Origin: JAYPWI01 sp964629575 | GTDB taxonomy: Bacteria > Actinomycetota > Acidimicrobiia > Acidimicrobiales > Poriferisodalaceae | DNA: 64,000 bases | Reading direction: 5' to 3' | NCBI GenBank assembly: GCA_964629575.1 | Contig: CAZVUM010000011.1 | Location: forward strand, 1 to 64,000 | Shown here: positions 15,242-23,124 of the stretch, piece after piece | How positions within the stretch are numbered: position 1 is the stretch's first letter | Layout of the letters: each line of letters starts with the position of its first letter | The notes under the pieces: model-generated | Database searches by the model: none | Seen by the model: the letters and a program-made list of their open reading frames with translations, nothing else | What the model was told of the DNA's origin: nothing | Translations under genes and position numbers: made by a program

Positions 15242-16638
15242 GCTCGGTGCCATGTTGCGCCGTCCGCGGTGTCCTCGATGACGACACCGGCGGCGGCCAG
15301 CTCATCGCGGATGGCGTCGGCCGTGGCGAAGTCTCGTGCCGCGCGAGCTTCGGTCCGTTCGGCCACCCGGCGGTCGATCTCGTCGTCGGACATCGCGTCC
15401 TCCGAGCCGGTCGAGCCCTCTTCGCTGTCACCGATCACGATGCCGAGGACCGAGAAGATCACCACGGCGGTGCGCGCCAGGCGCCCCGCGGTGGTTCGAT
15501 CGCCATCATCGACAGAGGCATTGGCCCGGCGAACGAGCGTGAAGGCCCCGTCGACCGCTCCAGGCGTACCGAAGTCGTCGTCCATCGCGCTGCGAAATGC
15601 TCCCAACGCGTCGTCGTCAGTATCGCCATTCACGAGATCGATGCCGGCGGCCGCCATCCTGCGCTGAAAGGCGTCGAGACGCTTGACGGCCTCGCCAGCC
15701 GCGCTCACCGACTCCTTGCCCATCTCCATCGCCCGGCGGTAATGGGTCTGGAGGGCGAGCAGTCGCAGGGCACGGGGCCCCGCCCACTCGATCGCTTCGC
15801 CGAGGTTGGTGAAGTTGCCGAGCGACTTCGACATCTTCTCGCCGCCCACATTGACCATGGCGCTGTGCACCCAGTGGCGCGCGAACGGTTGACCGAGCGC
15901 CTCGACCTGGGCCCATTCGTTCTGGTGGTGGGGAAACGTGAGGTCGTCGCCACCGCCATGAATGTCGAATCCCGGCCCCAGCGCACTCAGGCTCATCGCG
16001 ACACACTCGGTGTGCCAACCGGGCCGCCCGGTCCCCCAGGGCGTTTCCCATGTCGGCTCGCCGGGCTTCGCGGCCTTCCACAGGGCGAAATCGAGGGGCG
16101 AGCGCTTGTCCTCGTCCACCTCCACCCGGCTCCCGGCGTCGTCGAGCAGCTGATCGAGGGTCCGCCCGGCGAGGCGGCCGTACTCCTCGAGGCCGTCAAC
16201 TGCGAAGTACACGCCCTTGCCGGGAACGTCGTACGCGGCCTCGGCTTCGATGAGCTGCTCGATGATGTCGACCATGCCATCGATGAACTGAGTGGCATGC
16301 GGGCGGGAGTGGGGCGACAGGATGCCCAGCGCCTCCATCTGGGCGTCGTAGGCCGCGGTGTACTCGGCCGACACGTCCGGCTCGGTCCGCGCTTCGCGTT
16401 CGGCCCTGGCGATGATCTTGTCGTCGATGTCGGTGACGTTGCTGGCCACGGTGACCTCGAACCCCGACCAGTCGAGATACCGACGGATCACGTCGTAGGT
16501 GAGCGCCGTGCGCCCGTGGCCAATGTGGGGAACGTCGTACACCGTGGGCCCGCAGACATACATCGAGACCTGGCCCGCGACGCGTGGCGTGAACTCCACC
16601 TTGCGTCTCTGCATCGTGTCGTAGATGTGCAGCGTCAC
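15238..16638 (-). CDS. cysS: cysteinyl-tRNA synthetase
   Basis: A 466-residue class I synthetase that charges tRNA-Cys. Visible are the zinc Cys and signature in YVCGPTVYDVPHIGHGR (HIGH motif near residue 40), ITNVTDIDDKII-like NVTDIDDKIIARA, the zinc-binding PGWHTECVAM, and GEKMSKSLGN (KMSKS). The C-terminal DALR-type helical region and short tail (ARDFATADAIRDELAAAGVVIEDT) are those of CysRS and exclude the related mycothiol ligase MshC. GTG at 16638 (VTLHIYDT) is preferred to the TTG at 16677 because the family begins at this motif. A CRP-like site lies about 120 bp upstream. Confidence 0.94.
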   Translation of the reverse strand: MTLHIYDTMQRRKVEFTPRVAGQVSMYVCGPTVYDVPHIGHGRTALTYDVIRRYLDWSGFEVTVASNVTDIDDKIIARAEREARTEPDVSAEYTAAYDAQMEALGILSPHSRPHATQFIDGMVDIIEQLIEAEAAYDVPGKGVYFAVDGLEEYGRLAGRTLDQLLDDAGSRVEVDEDKRSPLDFALWKAAKPGEPTWETPWGTGRPGWHTECVAMSLSALGPGFDIHGGGDDLTFPHHQNEWAQVEALGQPFARHWVHSAMVNVGGEKMSKSLGNFTNLGEAIEWAGPRALRLLALQTHYRRAMEMGKESVSAAGEAVKRLDAFQRRMAAAGIDLVNGDTDDDALGAFRSAMDDDFGTPGAVDGAFTLVRRANASVDDGDRTTAGRLARTAVVIFSVLGIVIGDSEEGSTGSEDAMSDDEIDRRVAERTEARAARDFATADAIRDELAAAGVVIEDTADGATWHRA

Positions 16639-16759
16639 GTCGTGTTTCCGAAGAGTCGGGGCCGGCGGGGTGGACAATCCGTCGGTCAGGGTATCGGCGC
16701 GCCCTCCCCCGTCAGGACCCGATATCGCCCCCGTGGCGCCGACCCGGGACGAGATCGCT

Positions 16760-16775
16760 TGTGACCTGTGTCACA
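16760..16775. promoter_or_regulatory. CRP/FNR-type operator between cysS and mmpL
   Basis: TGTGACCTGTGTCACA is a perfect match to the CRP-family consensus TGTGA-N6-TCACA used by E. coli CRP and mycobacterial Rv3676. With one more base on each side the inverted repeat has seven-base arms (16759-16776). It sits 40 bp before the mmpL start codon and 121 bp before cysS. The call is by consensus only. Confidence 0.7.
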
Positions 16776-16815
16776 AAGTCCCCCGCGTCGGGCGAGAACC
16801 CGTCAGACTCGTCGG

Positions 16816-19044
16816 ATGTCGCGGTTTCTCTACAAGCTGGGTCGCTCGTGCGTTCGTCACGGGTGGCGAACCCTCTCCATCTGGCTCGCCAGCGCTGTCG
16901 TTCTCATCGGTCTCAGCGGATCGGTCGGCGGCGAGCTCGGCAATGCGTTCGCAGTGCCAGGCCTCGACAGCACCGAGGCCTTCGAACTTCTCGAAGAGGC
17001 GTTGCCCGAAGGCGCAGGTATCTCGGCCAACGTCGTGGTCCAGGGCAACAACGGCTCGACCATCGACACCCCCTCCACCCAGCAGGTGATCGGTGAGCTC
17101 GTCGTCGCCTTCACGGCGATGGACGAGACGACGGGTGCGATCCCGCCGATCCCCGGCCAGACGGTCAGCGCAAACGGGACCATCGGCCTGATCCAGGTAC
17201 GCCTCGACCCGGCGCTCGACCCGACACCCGAGATCGCGCACAAGCTTCAAGACGTCGGCGAAGAGGTCGCGGGCGAGGCGATCCGCGTGGAGTTCGGCGG
17301 CGATCTGTTCTCCGCAGCGCAGGAGCCCGAAACCGGCATCGGCGAGATGATCGGCCTGCTCATGGCGGTGATCATTCTCCTCGTGGCGTTCGGGTCCATC
17401 GTTGCGATGGGTCTCCCGATCGGCACCGCGTTGTTCGGTCTGGCCATCGGCATCGGCGGCGGAATGGGCCTGGTCGCCATCTTCATGGACGTCCCGGTCT
17501 GGGCCCCGAGCATGATCGGCATGATCGGACTCGGTGTCGGGATCGACTACGCGTTGTTCGTGGTCACCCGGTTCCGCGAGGGCCTCGCCGACGGGTTGAC
17601 GGTCGAGGACGCGGCCGGTCGGGCCAACGCGACGGCCGGTCTGTCGGTGATCTTCGCCGGCGGCACCGTAATGATCGCCATCCTCGGCCTGGCCATCGCA
17701 GGCATCCCCTTCATGACCGCTGCGGCGGTCGCCACCTCGGTCACGGTCGCCGTGATGGTCATCAGCTCGGTCACGATCCTGCCGGCACTGTTCGGCTTTG
17801 CCGGCCACAAGGTGAACTCCAAGCGCATGCGGCGACTGCTCGAGAAGCAGGGGCCCGAGGAGCGCGACGCCGGAATCTGGCAGCGGTGGGGTGACCACGT
17901 CGCTGGGCACGCATGGCCCTACACCATCGGAACAATCGCGTTCCTCCTGCTGCTCACCACTCCCCTCCTCAGCCTCGAGCTGGGCTTCCCGGATGCAGGC
18001 AACCAGCCGGAGAACACCACCCAGCGCCAGGCTTACGATCTGGCGGCCGAAGGGTTCGGTGTCGGCTTCAACGGCCCGCTCCTCGTCGCGGTGGACCTCA
18101 GCGAGATCCAGGACGGCGAGCTCGAGCAGCTCATCGCTGCGGTGCAGGCCGATCCGGGCATTGCTGCGATTCAACCCCCGATCACCCGCGAGGGCGGCAC
18201 CGCGGCCGCGATCGTTGCCTATCCGACGACGTCGCCCCAGGACAGCGCCACCATCGACACGATCGATCGGCTGCGCGGCGAAATCTTCCCCGCGGTCTTG
18301 TCGGCCGATGCGGCGCACGTCGGCGGAGCGACCGCTGGCTTCTCCGACACCGCTGACAAGCTCCAGAGCCGCCTCGCCGCGTTCATCATCGCGGTGATCG
18401 GGCTGAGCTTCCTGCTGCTCATGATGGTGTTCCGCTCGGTGCTGGTACCCATCAAGGCGGCGCTGCTGAACCTGCTGTCGATCGGCGCCGCCTACGGCGT
18501 CTTGGTCGCGGTGTTCCAGTGGGGCTGGATGAAGGACGTGATCGGGCTCGAGTCCACGGTGCCGATCGTCAGCTTCATCCCGATGTTCATGTTCGCCATC
18601 CTCTTCGGGCTGTCTATGGACTACGAGGTGTTCCTGCTCAGCCGGGTCAAGGAGGAGTACCTGCTGCGCAAAGACAACACCCAGAGCGTGATCTTCGGCA
18701 TCAGCCACACTGCGCGTGTCATCACCTCTGCGGCGCTGATCATGATCTCGGTGTTCCTCGGCTTCGTCGCCAACCCCGACCCGATGCTCAAGATGATGGG
18801 CCTCGGGCTCGCGACCGCGATCTTCGTGGACGCCACGATCGTGCGTGTCGTGCTGGTTCCCGCGTCGATGAAGTTGATGGGCGACGCCAACTGGTGGTTC
18901 CCCAAGTGGCTGGAGTGGCTCCCACGTCTCGACATCGAGGGTGAGGCTGGGCTTCCCCCGCGGGAGTACGAGGCGGCTGCCGCGATCAGCGACGGACCAG
19001 AAGACCCCGACGTCGACCCCGATGCCGAGCTCGCCCACGTCTGA
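16816..19044 (+). CDS. MmpL-family RND transporter
   Basis: A 742-residue MMPL/RND membrane protein with the expected 1+5 and 1+5 helix arrangement and two large external loops (about residues 50-190 and 400-530). The paired transmembrane signatures are seen as GLGVGIDYALFVVTRFREGL and FGLSMDYEVFLLSRVKEEY; their Asp-Tyr pairs conduct protons in the family. Relatives export lipids, glycolipids or drugs across the actinobacterial membrane. The C-terminal tail is short and acidic. Start ATG at 16816 (MSRFLYKLG) matches the usual MmpL N-terminus. No lipid biosynthesis genes adjoin it, so the cargo is unknown. Confidence 0.92.
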   Translation: MSRFLYKLGRSCVRHGWRTLSIWLASAVVLIGLSGSVGGELGNAFAVPGLDSTEAFELLEEALPEGAGISANVVVQGNNGSTIDTPSTQQVIGELVVAFTAMDETTGAIPPIPGQTVSANGTIGLIQVRLDPALDPTPEIAHKLQDVGEEVAGEAIRVEFGGDLFSAAQEPETGIGEMIGLLMAVIILLVAFGSIVAMGLPIGTALFGLAIGIGGGMGLVAIFMDVPVWAPSMIGMIGLGVGIDYALFVVTRFREGLADGLTVEDAAGRANATAGLSVIFAGGTVMIAILGLAIAGIPFMTAAAVATSVTVAVMVISSVTILPALFGFAGHKVNSKRMRRLLEKQGPEERDAGIWQRWGDHVAGHAWPYTIGTIAFLLLLTTPLLSLELGFPDAGNQPENTTQRQAYDLAAEGFGVGFNGPLLVAVDLSEIQDGELEQLIAAVQADPGIAAIQPPITREGGTAAAIVAYPTTSPQDSATIDTIDRLRGEIFPAVLSADAAHVGGATAGFSDTADKLQSRLAAFIIAVIGLSFLLLMMVFRSVLVPIKAALLNLLSIGAAYGVLVAVFQWGWMKDVIGLESTVPIVSFIPMFMFAILFGLSMDYEVFLLSRVKEEYLLRKDNTQSVIFGISHTARVITSAALIMISVFLGFVANPDPMLKMMGLGLATAIFVDATIVRVVLVPASMKLMGDANWWFPKWLEWLPRLDIEGEAGLPPREYEAAAAISDGPEDPDVDPDAELAHV

Positions 19045-19132
19045 GGCGATCGGCCGGCGTGTCGTGCGCAAGGACGACCAACACCTCCCACCCGCGCCTG
19101 AGGCAGACTGAGGCGCGACTCAGGGAGGCCAC

Positions 19133-20101
19133 ATGACCACGTTCGGTTTGACGATCCCGCAGCGCGGGGCGTTCATCGGGCTCGGAACGATGGGCGAGCT
19201 ACTCGACTATGGGCCGCTCGCCGAGGACACCGGACTGTTCGACTCGGTGTGGGTGGGCGACAGCATCACCGCCAAACCACGGCCCGAAGCGATCACCCTG
19301 CTCGGCGCATTGGCGGGCGCGACCGAGACCCTCAAGCTGGCCGTGGGCTGTATGGCCAGCTTTCCCATCAGGGATCCCGCCGTCTTCGCATACCAGTGGG
19401 CCACCCTCGACATGGTGTCCAACGGTCGAGCGCTGCTCGCTGCCTGCACCGGCATCGTCACTGCCGACGGTGCATCGAGGAACGAGGGCAGCCACTTCGG
19501 CGGCATTCCCGATGTCGAGAGACCCAAGCGGATGGAGGAGTCGATCGAGCTCTGCCGCCTGCTGTGGACCGGCGAGGAGGTGTCGTTCGACGGCGCCTAC
19601 CACCAGTACGAGAACCTCCGCATCCAGCCCGCTACCGTGCAGGATCCGTGCCCGATCTGGATCGCCGCCAATCCGGCGCCCGGCAAGTACTGGGATCGTT
19701 CGACGCGTCGGGTCGCTCGTCTGTCGGACGGGGTGCAGACGTGCGCCCTCGCACCGGGATACGTCGGCCTGCTCGCGAGCTCGATTCGGCCCCTACTCGC
19801 TGAGTTCGGCAAGGACGAGTCGAATTTCCCCATCAGCGCCTATCACAACGTCAACATCGGCGATGACATCGACGCATGCCGTGAGGAGTCCCAGCGATTC
19901 CTCGACGCCTACTACGGGCCCGTCTTCACCCCGGACCAGGTGAAGAGCTGGGTCTCGGCCGGGACACCCGACCAGGTGATCGCCCACCTCCGGGACCTGA
20001 TGGACCAGGGCGCCACCCACATCACGATTCGGCTGACCTCCTTCGACCAGGAGACGCAGTTCAAGCGGCTGACGAGCGAGATCCTCCCGGCGCTGGTGTG
20101 A
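19133..20101 (+). CDS. LLM-class (luciferase-like) oxidoreductase, probably F420-dependent
   Basis: A 322-residue bacterial-luciferase-fold protein. The TIM-barrel pattern is clear: FGLTIPQRG at strand 1, FDSVWVGDS at strand 2, LKLAVGCM and the conserved WATLDMVSNGRALLAACTG, then RMEESIELCRLLWTGEEVSFDGAYHQYENLRIQPATVQ. This last block is characteristic of LLM flavin/F420 enzymes. In actinobacteria most such proteins use F420, but FMN cannot be excluded. It starts at ATG 19133 with GGGAGG upstream. Ten bases separate it from the amidohydrolase gene, so the pair is probably one catabolic operon. Confidence 0.86.
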   Translation: MTTFGLTIPQRGAFIGLGTMGELLDYGPLAEDTGLFDSVWVGDSITAKPRPEAITLLGALAGATETLKLAVGCMASFPIRDPAVFAYQWATLDMVSNGRALLAACTGIVTADGASRNEGSHFGGIPDVERPKRMEESIELCRLLWTGEEVSFDGAYHQYENLRIQPATVQDPCPIWIAANPAPGKYWDRSTRRVARLSDGVQTCALAPGYVGLLASSIRPLLAEFGKDESNFPISAYHNVNIGDDIDACREESQRFLDAYYGPVFTPDQVKSWVSAGTPDQVIAHLRDLMDQGATHITIRLTSFDQETQFKRLTSEILPALV

Positions 20102-20111
20102 GGGTTCGACC

Positions 20112-20957
20112 GTGCCACCCGTGATCGACGCACAGGTCCACGCTTATGAGCGCGACCATCCCGGCCGACCGTGGACCAACGTCCTGCACGGCCCTCCCGA
20201 GGTGACCGGCGACCAGATGGTCGCGGCGATGGACGAGGTCGGTGTCGACGCCGCGATCCTGGTGTCGCCGTGGACGATGTATCGCTTTGACGCGAGCTAT
20301 GCGATCGAGGTCCAGACCGCACATCCCAGTCGGTTCGCCCTGGTCAAGCCCATCGACGGCCGCTCGGACGACATCGGCTACACGATCGGTCAGTGGTCCG
20401 AGCAGCGGGGCGCCGTAGGCGTTCGGATCATGATGGTGCCTGCGGTGCCGTCCGATCCCGACGACCCGGGGCTCAACGAGATCGTCGCCTCGGCAGGACA
20501 CCACGGCCTCGCGCTCAACCTCCTCTGCTGGCAGCGGCTCGATCAGGCAGCCGAGTTGGCTCGGCGCCACCCCTCGACGCAGATCGTCATCGACCACCTC
20601 GGTCTTCAACAGCCCTTCGAGCCCCCGCCACCCGACGAGCCCTGGGGCGCACTGGACGATGTGGTGGCGTTGGCGGCGCTCGACAACGTTGCGATCAAGG
20701 TGACGGGAGCCTGCACCTTGTCGCGCGAGCCGTACCCGTATGCCGACATCTGGGAGCCGATTCGGCGGGTCGTCGACGCATTCGGTGTCGGCAGGTGCAT
20801 GTGGGGCACGGACTGGACGCGTGCGGTCGAGCTCCTCACCTACCGAGACGGGGTCGAGGCATTCCGCCGGACGGCCGAGTTCAGCGACACTGAGCGTGCG
20901 GCGCTGATGGGCGGCACGCTTGAGGCGATCTACCGCTGGAGTCCGGAGTCGGCCTGA
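20112..20957 (+). CDS. amidohydrolase 2-family metal-dependent hydrolase
   Basis: A 281-residue TIM-barrel protein of the amidohydrolase-2 family, which includes 2-pyrone-4,6-dicarboxylate lactonase and related decarboxylases. The N-terminal VIDAQVHAYE replaces the usual Asp-x-His-x-His with a single His, as in the pyrone lactonase branch. The end of the barrel has CMWGTDWTRAVELLTYRDGVEAFR, in which the Asp is the conserved catalytic acid. IVIDHLGLQQPF carries the strand-6 His. Start GTG at 20112, ten bases after the LLM oxidoreductase. The substrate is unknown; pairing with an F420-type enzyme suggests a ring or lactone degradation step. Confidence 0.85.
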   Translation: MPPVIDAQVHAYERDHPGRPWTNVLHGPPEVTGDQMVAAMDEVGVDAAILVSPWTMYRFDASYAIEVQTAHPSRFALVKPIDGRSDDIGYTIGQWSEQRGAVGVRIMMVPAVPSDPDDPGLNEIVASAGHHGLALNLLCWQRLDQAAELARRHPSTQIVIDHLGLQQPFEPPPPDEPWGALDDVVALAALDNVAIKVTGACTLSREPYPYADIWEPIRRVVDAFGVGRCMWGTDWTRAVELLTYRDGVEAFRRTAEFSDTERAALMGGTLEAIYRWSPESA

Positions 20958-20960
20958 CTG

Positions 20961-21671
20961 TCAGGCGAGCGATGCGAGGCTCCACACCGTCATGTTGTGG
21001 GCAGCGTGAAGGGTGAGCCCTGCCCACCACGCATATCGGACCCGGGCGATGGTGAACATCAGGCCGAGCCAGATCTGTGGAGCGACGACGATCGGCGCAG
21101 CGAGCACGGCAACGACGGACCAGTCGATGTCGTAGTTGACGAGGTGGACGAGCCCGAACGCCAGGGCGAACGCCCACACGGGCCAACGGGGGTTGGCGTG
21201 CCACCACGCCTCGACCCGTTCACGTGTCGGCGGATTGGCCCAGGCGGCCAGCGCGCTGAGGCCGACCGTTCCGAACAGGGCCGCTACGACCAGCGTCGCA
21301 TCTGCGATGAGGAGCGCCGCACCGAGGCCCGCGAGTCCCAAGGCGGGGAGACGCACGCGCCCCACGAGCGGAAGCCGGTAGACGATCTCTTCGACGAGCG
21401 GTGCTATCCCCACCACGAACAGGATCTGCTCCGCGGCGCTGAATCGATTCAACTGGTCGTCGATGGTGTTCTCGTATCCGGCCGGACCGTTGACCGCGAG
21501 CTGGAGCTTGGCCGCAACGAGCGCGCCGATGAGACCGACCGCCCACAACATGGCGAGGCCCCAAGGGGTTCGCCAGGAGACCCCCGCCTCGACCCAGTCC
21601 GGTCGCACGACGTAGCGCGGGTGAACGTCCTCCCATGCGAGGGCTCGTGCCGAGTTCTCGCCGTTGCTCAC
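20961..21671 (-). CDS. CPBP-family (CAAX/ABI) intramembrane metalloprotease
   Basis: A 236-residue polytopic protein with about six hydrophobic helices. It carries the three CPBP blocks: Glu-Glu in VGIAPLVEEIVYRLPLVGRVR (about residues 104-124), a His in AFALAFGLVHLVNYD, and a His-Asn pair in GLTLHAAHNMTVWSL near the C-terminus. These ligate zinc in CAAX-type endopeptidases; bacterial members are linked to bacteriocin immunity or membrane-protein cleavage. The start is GTG 21671, overlapping the HTH gene stop as GTGA, so expression is coupled to it. It converges on the amidohydrolase with three bases between. Confidence 0.85.
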   Translation of the reverse strand: MSNGENSARALAWEDVHPRYVVRPDWVEAGVSWRTPWGLAMLWAVGLIGALVAAKLQLAVNGPAGYENTIDDQLNRFSAAEQILFVVGIAPLVEEIVYRLPLVGRVRLPALGLAGLGAALLIADATLVVAALFGTVGLSALAAWANPPTRERVEAWWHANPRWPVWAFALAFGLVHLVNYDIDWSVVAVLAAPIVVAPQIWLGLMFTIARVRYAWWAGLTLHAAHNMTVWSLASLA

Positions 21672-21889
21672 CCCCGAGCGTCGGGATAGAGATGCTCGAG
21701 GGTCCCGGGCTCGACCCGGCACTTGTCGATGTAGGCGTCCACGTCGGACTGCTGCAGGCGGATCACCCGCCCCATCCGATACGCAGGCAGGTCGCCGTTG
21801 TCGATGAAGCGGTAGAGAGTGCGGGGAGTGATCCCGAGCCGCCGCGCTGCCTCCTTGGTGGAGAGCCACACGATCTCGTCGGTTGTCAT
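21668..21889 (-). CDS. small MerR/excisionase-type HTH DNA-binding protein
   Basis: A 73-residue protein that is one winged-helix unit: WLSTKEAARRLGITPRTLYRFIDNGDLPAYRMGRVIRLQQSDVDAYID. This is the excisionase-family pattern (also used by BldC-like regulators). There is no integrase or att site nearby, so a regulatory role is more likely than excision. It is translated just upstream of, and overlaps, the CPBP protease gene. Its own promoter would lie in 21890-21960, where no operator was identified. Confidence 0.88.
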   Translation of the reverse strand: MTTDEIVWLSTKEAARRLGITPRTLYRFIDNGDLPAYRMGRVIRLQQSDVDAYIDKCRVEPGTLEHLYPDARG

Positions 21890-21960
21890 CCCGACAGCCT
21901 AGTGTTTCGTGGCTTTTCGCCCCACCTCGTGGTAGCTCGAAGTGGGAGCAATGGTGTCGA

Positions 21961-23124
21961 TCAGTCGTGTACAGGCGGTGGGCCGGCCACGAAGTGATCG
22001 ACCGCGGCGCCGAGGCACGCCTGGTCGTGGGCGATCAGCGCAAGCCCCGGCTGTGGAGGGTCGCGATGCCCGAAGCCGACGTCTGACGCGTCAGCCCAGC
22101 TGACAACCGACCAACGGCGACCGACCGCTTCGACGACGGCGAGTCCCGCCTCGGTGGCGAGGTACCCCTTGGCACGCAACAGCCCCTCTGGCGCGGACTC
22201 CAGCCGACGCGCCAGCTCCTGACGCGTCAGGAGCGGCGGGACGATCACCGTCGATGGCAGCGCGACCGAATGAGGACGCGCGTCCGTCGGAAGCGCCGCG
22301 CCCCGCTCCGACGCGCCAAACAACAGCGACGCGTCAGCCGCTGCAGCATCCACCACGGGGCGCCCGGGAGCGAGGAGCCCCAGGACCTCGCTCAGTTCGG
22401 CGATCGTCCCGGGTGGACAGCGGTCCGTTTTGGCCAACAGCACCAGATGTGCGGCCGCGAGCTGACGCGTCAGGATCGCCGCCAAGGACGGGTCAGCGAG
22501 CTGAGCCTCGACCGCTGACGCGTCGACGACCGCCACGACGCCGTCCAGCCGCACTCCACGGGCCCCTTCGATGACCTGGCAGACGTTGACCGCGTCTGCC
22601 ACGCCGCTGAGCTCGACCACGATCGCATCCGGAGCGACTGACGCGTCGGTTGCAGCTGACGCGTTCTGCACGGCTGACGCGTTCTGCACGGCTGACGCGT
22701 CCACGCCACCAACACCCGCCGCGCCTCCTTGGGCCGACGCGCGTCCGCCGGACGCGCAGCGCGTCAGCGCATCGGCGAGGTCGCCGACCAGAGCGCAGCA
22801 CGAGCACCCGTTGGTGAGGCTGATCACGTCGTCGCTGACCTCCGCAAGCGCTGACGCGTCGAACGCCAGGTCGGCGAGGTCGTTCACCACGGCAGTGATG
22901 CGCCGATCGCTGACGCGTGTCAGAACCCGCCGTAGCAAGGTGGTCTTGCCGGCCCCCAGAAAGCCGGTCACCACGGTCACCGGCACCGCGGCCGACGCGT
23001 CAGCGGCACCTGACGCGTCAGGCACACCCGACGCGTCAGGGCGCAGCGCGGCCATGGTGGTCACCACGTTCTCCCAGGCAGCGAACCGCCTGTCTAGGCG
23101 CGCGTCAGCCGACGCGTCAGTCAT
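21961..23124 (-). CDS. CobW/COG0523-family metal-chaperone GTPase, riddled with Asp-Ala-Ser repeats
   Basis: A 387-residue G3E GTPase. The P-loop VVTGFLGAGKTTLLRRVL is near residue 53, the metal-binding loop SLTNGCSCCALVGDL (Cys-x-Cys-Cys) near 105, and the Walker-B-like VVELSGVADAVNVC near 170. The guanine-specificity motif reads LLAKTDRC where Asn-Lys-x-Asp is usual, so the Asn is lost. The C-terminal CobW_C part is short but present (LLRAKGYL, RWSVVSWAD). Asp-Ala-Ser triplets occur throughout, encoded by copies of GACGCGTC; they cluster at the N-terminus and in the loop at about 130-165. Its ATG overlaps the upstream amidohydrolase gene by eight bases, suggesting it may supply metal to that enzyme (inference). 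Confidence 0.85.
   Translation of the reverse strand: MTDASADARLDRRFAAWENVVTTMAALRPDASGVPDASGAADASAAVPVTVVTGFLGAGKTTLLRRVLTRVSDRRITAVVNDLADLAFDASALAEVSDDVISLTNGCSCCALVGDLADALTRCASGGRASAQGGAAGVGGVDASAVQNASAVQNASAATDASVAPDAIVVELSGVADAVNVCQVIEGARGVRLDGVVAVVDASAVEAQLADPSLAAILTRQLAAAHLVLLAKTDRCPPGTIAELSEVLGLLAPGRPVVDAAAADASLLFGASERGAALPTDARPHSVALPSTVIVPPLLTRQELARRLESAPEGLLRAKGYLATEAGLAVVEAVGRRWSVVSWADASDVGFGHRDPPQPGLALIAHDQACLGAAVDHFVAGPPPVHD
22084..23119. repeat. dispersed palindromic repeat GACGCGTC, about fifteen copies
   Basis: Reading by eye, exact GACGCGTC occurs at 22085, 22221, 22328, 22464, 22517, 22640, 22694, 22853, 22994, 23012, 23031 and 23111, with single-mismatch copies at 22658, 22676 and 22912. 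The flanks extend the palindrome to TGACGCGTCA in several copies (22084, 22220, 22463, 23011). Spacing is irregular, so this is not a tandem array. All copies lie in one reading frame of the CobW gene, giving Asp-Ala-Ser or Asp-Ala-Phe. Elsewhere in the 64 kb only scattered single copies were noticed. Confidence 0.9.

Noticed and set aside
15238..16638. MshC (mycothiol ligase) instead of CysS
   Set aside because: The protein has the full-length C-terminal tRNA-binding region of CysRS and KMSKS; MshC is shorter.
16771..19071. A 766-residue minus-strand frame opposite mmpL
   Set aside because: His/Asp/Arg-rich mirror of the mmpL codons with no domain; the plus-strand MmpL signatures are complete.
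21668..21889. Prophage or integrative-element excisionase
   Set aside because: There is no integrase, att repeat or phage gene nearby and the gene is coupled to a protease gene.
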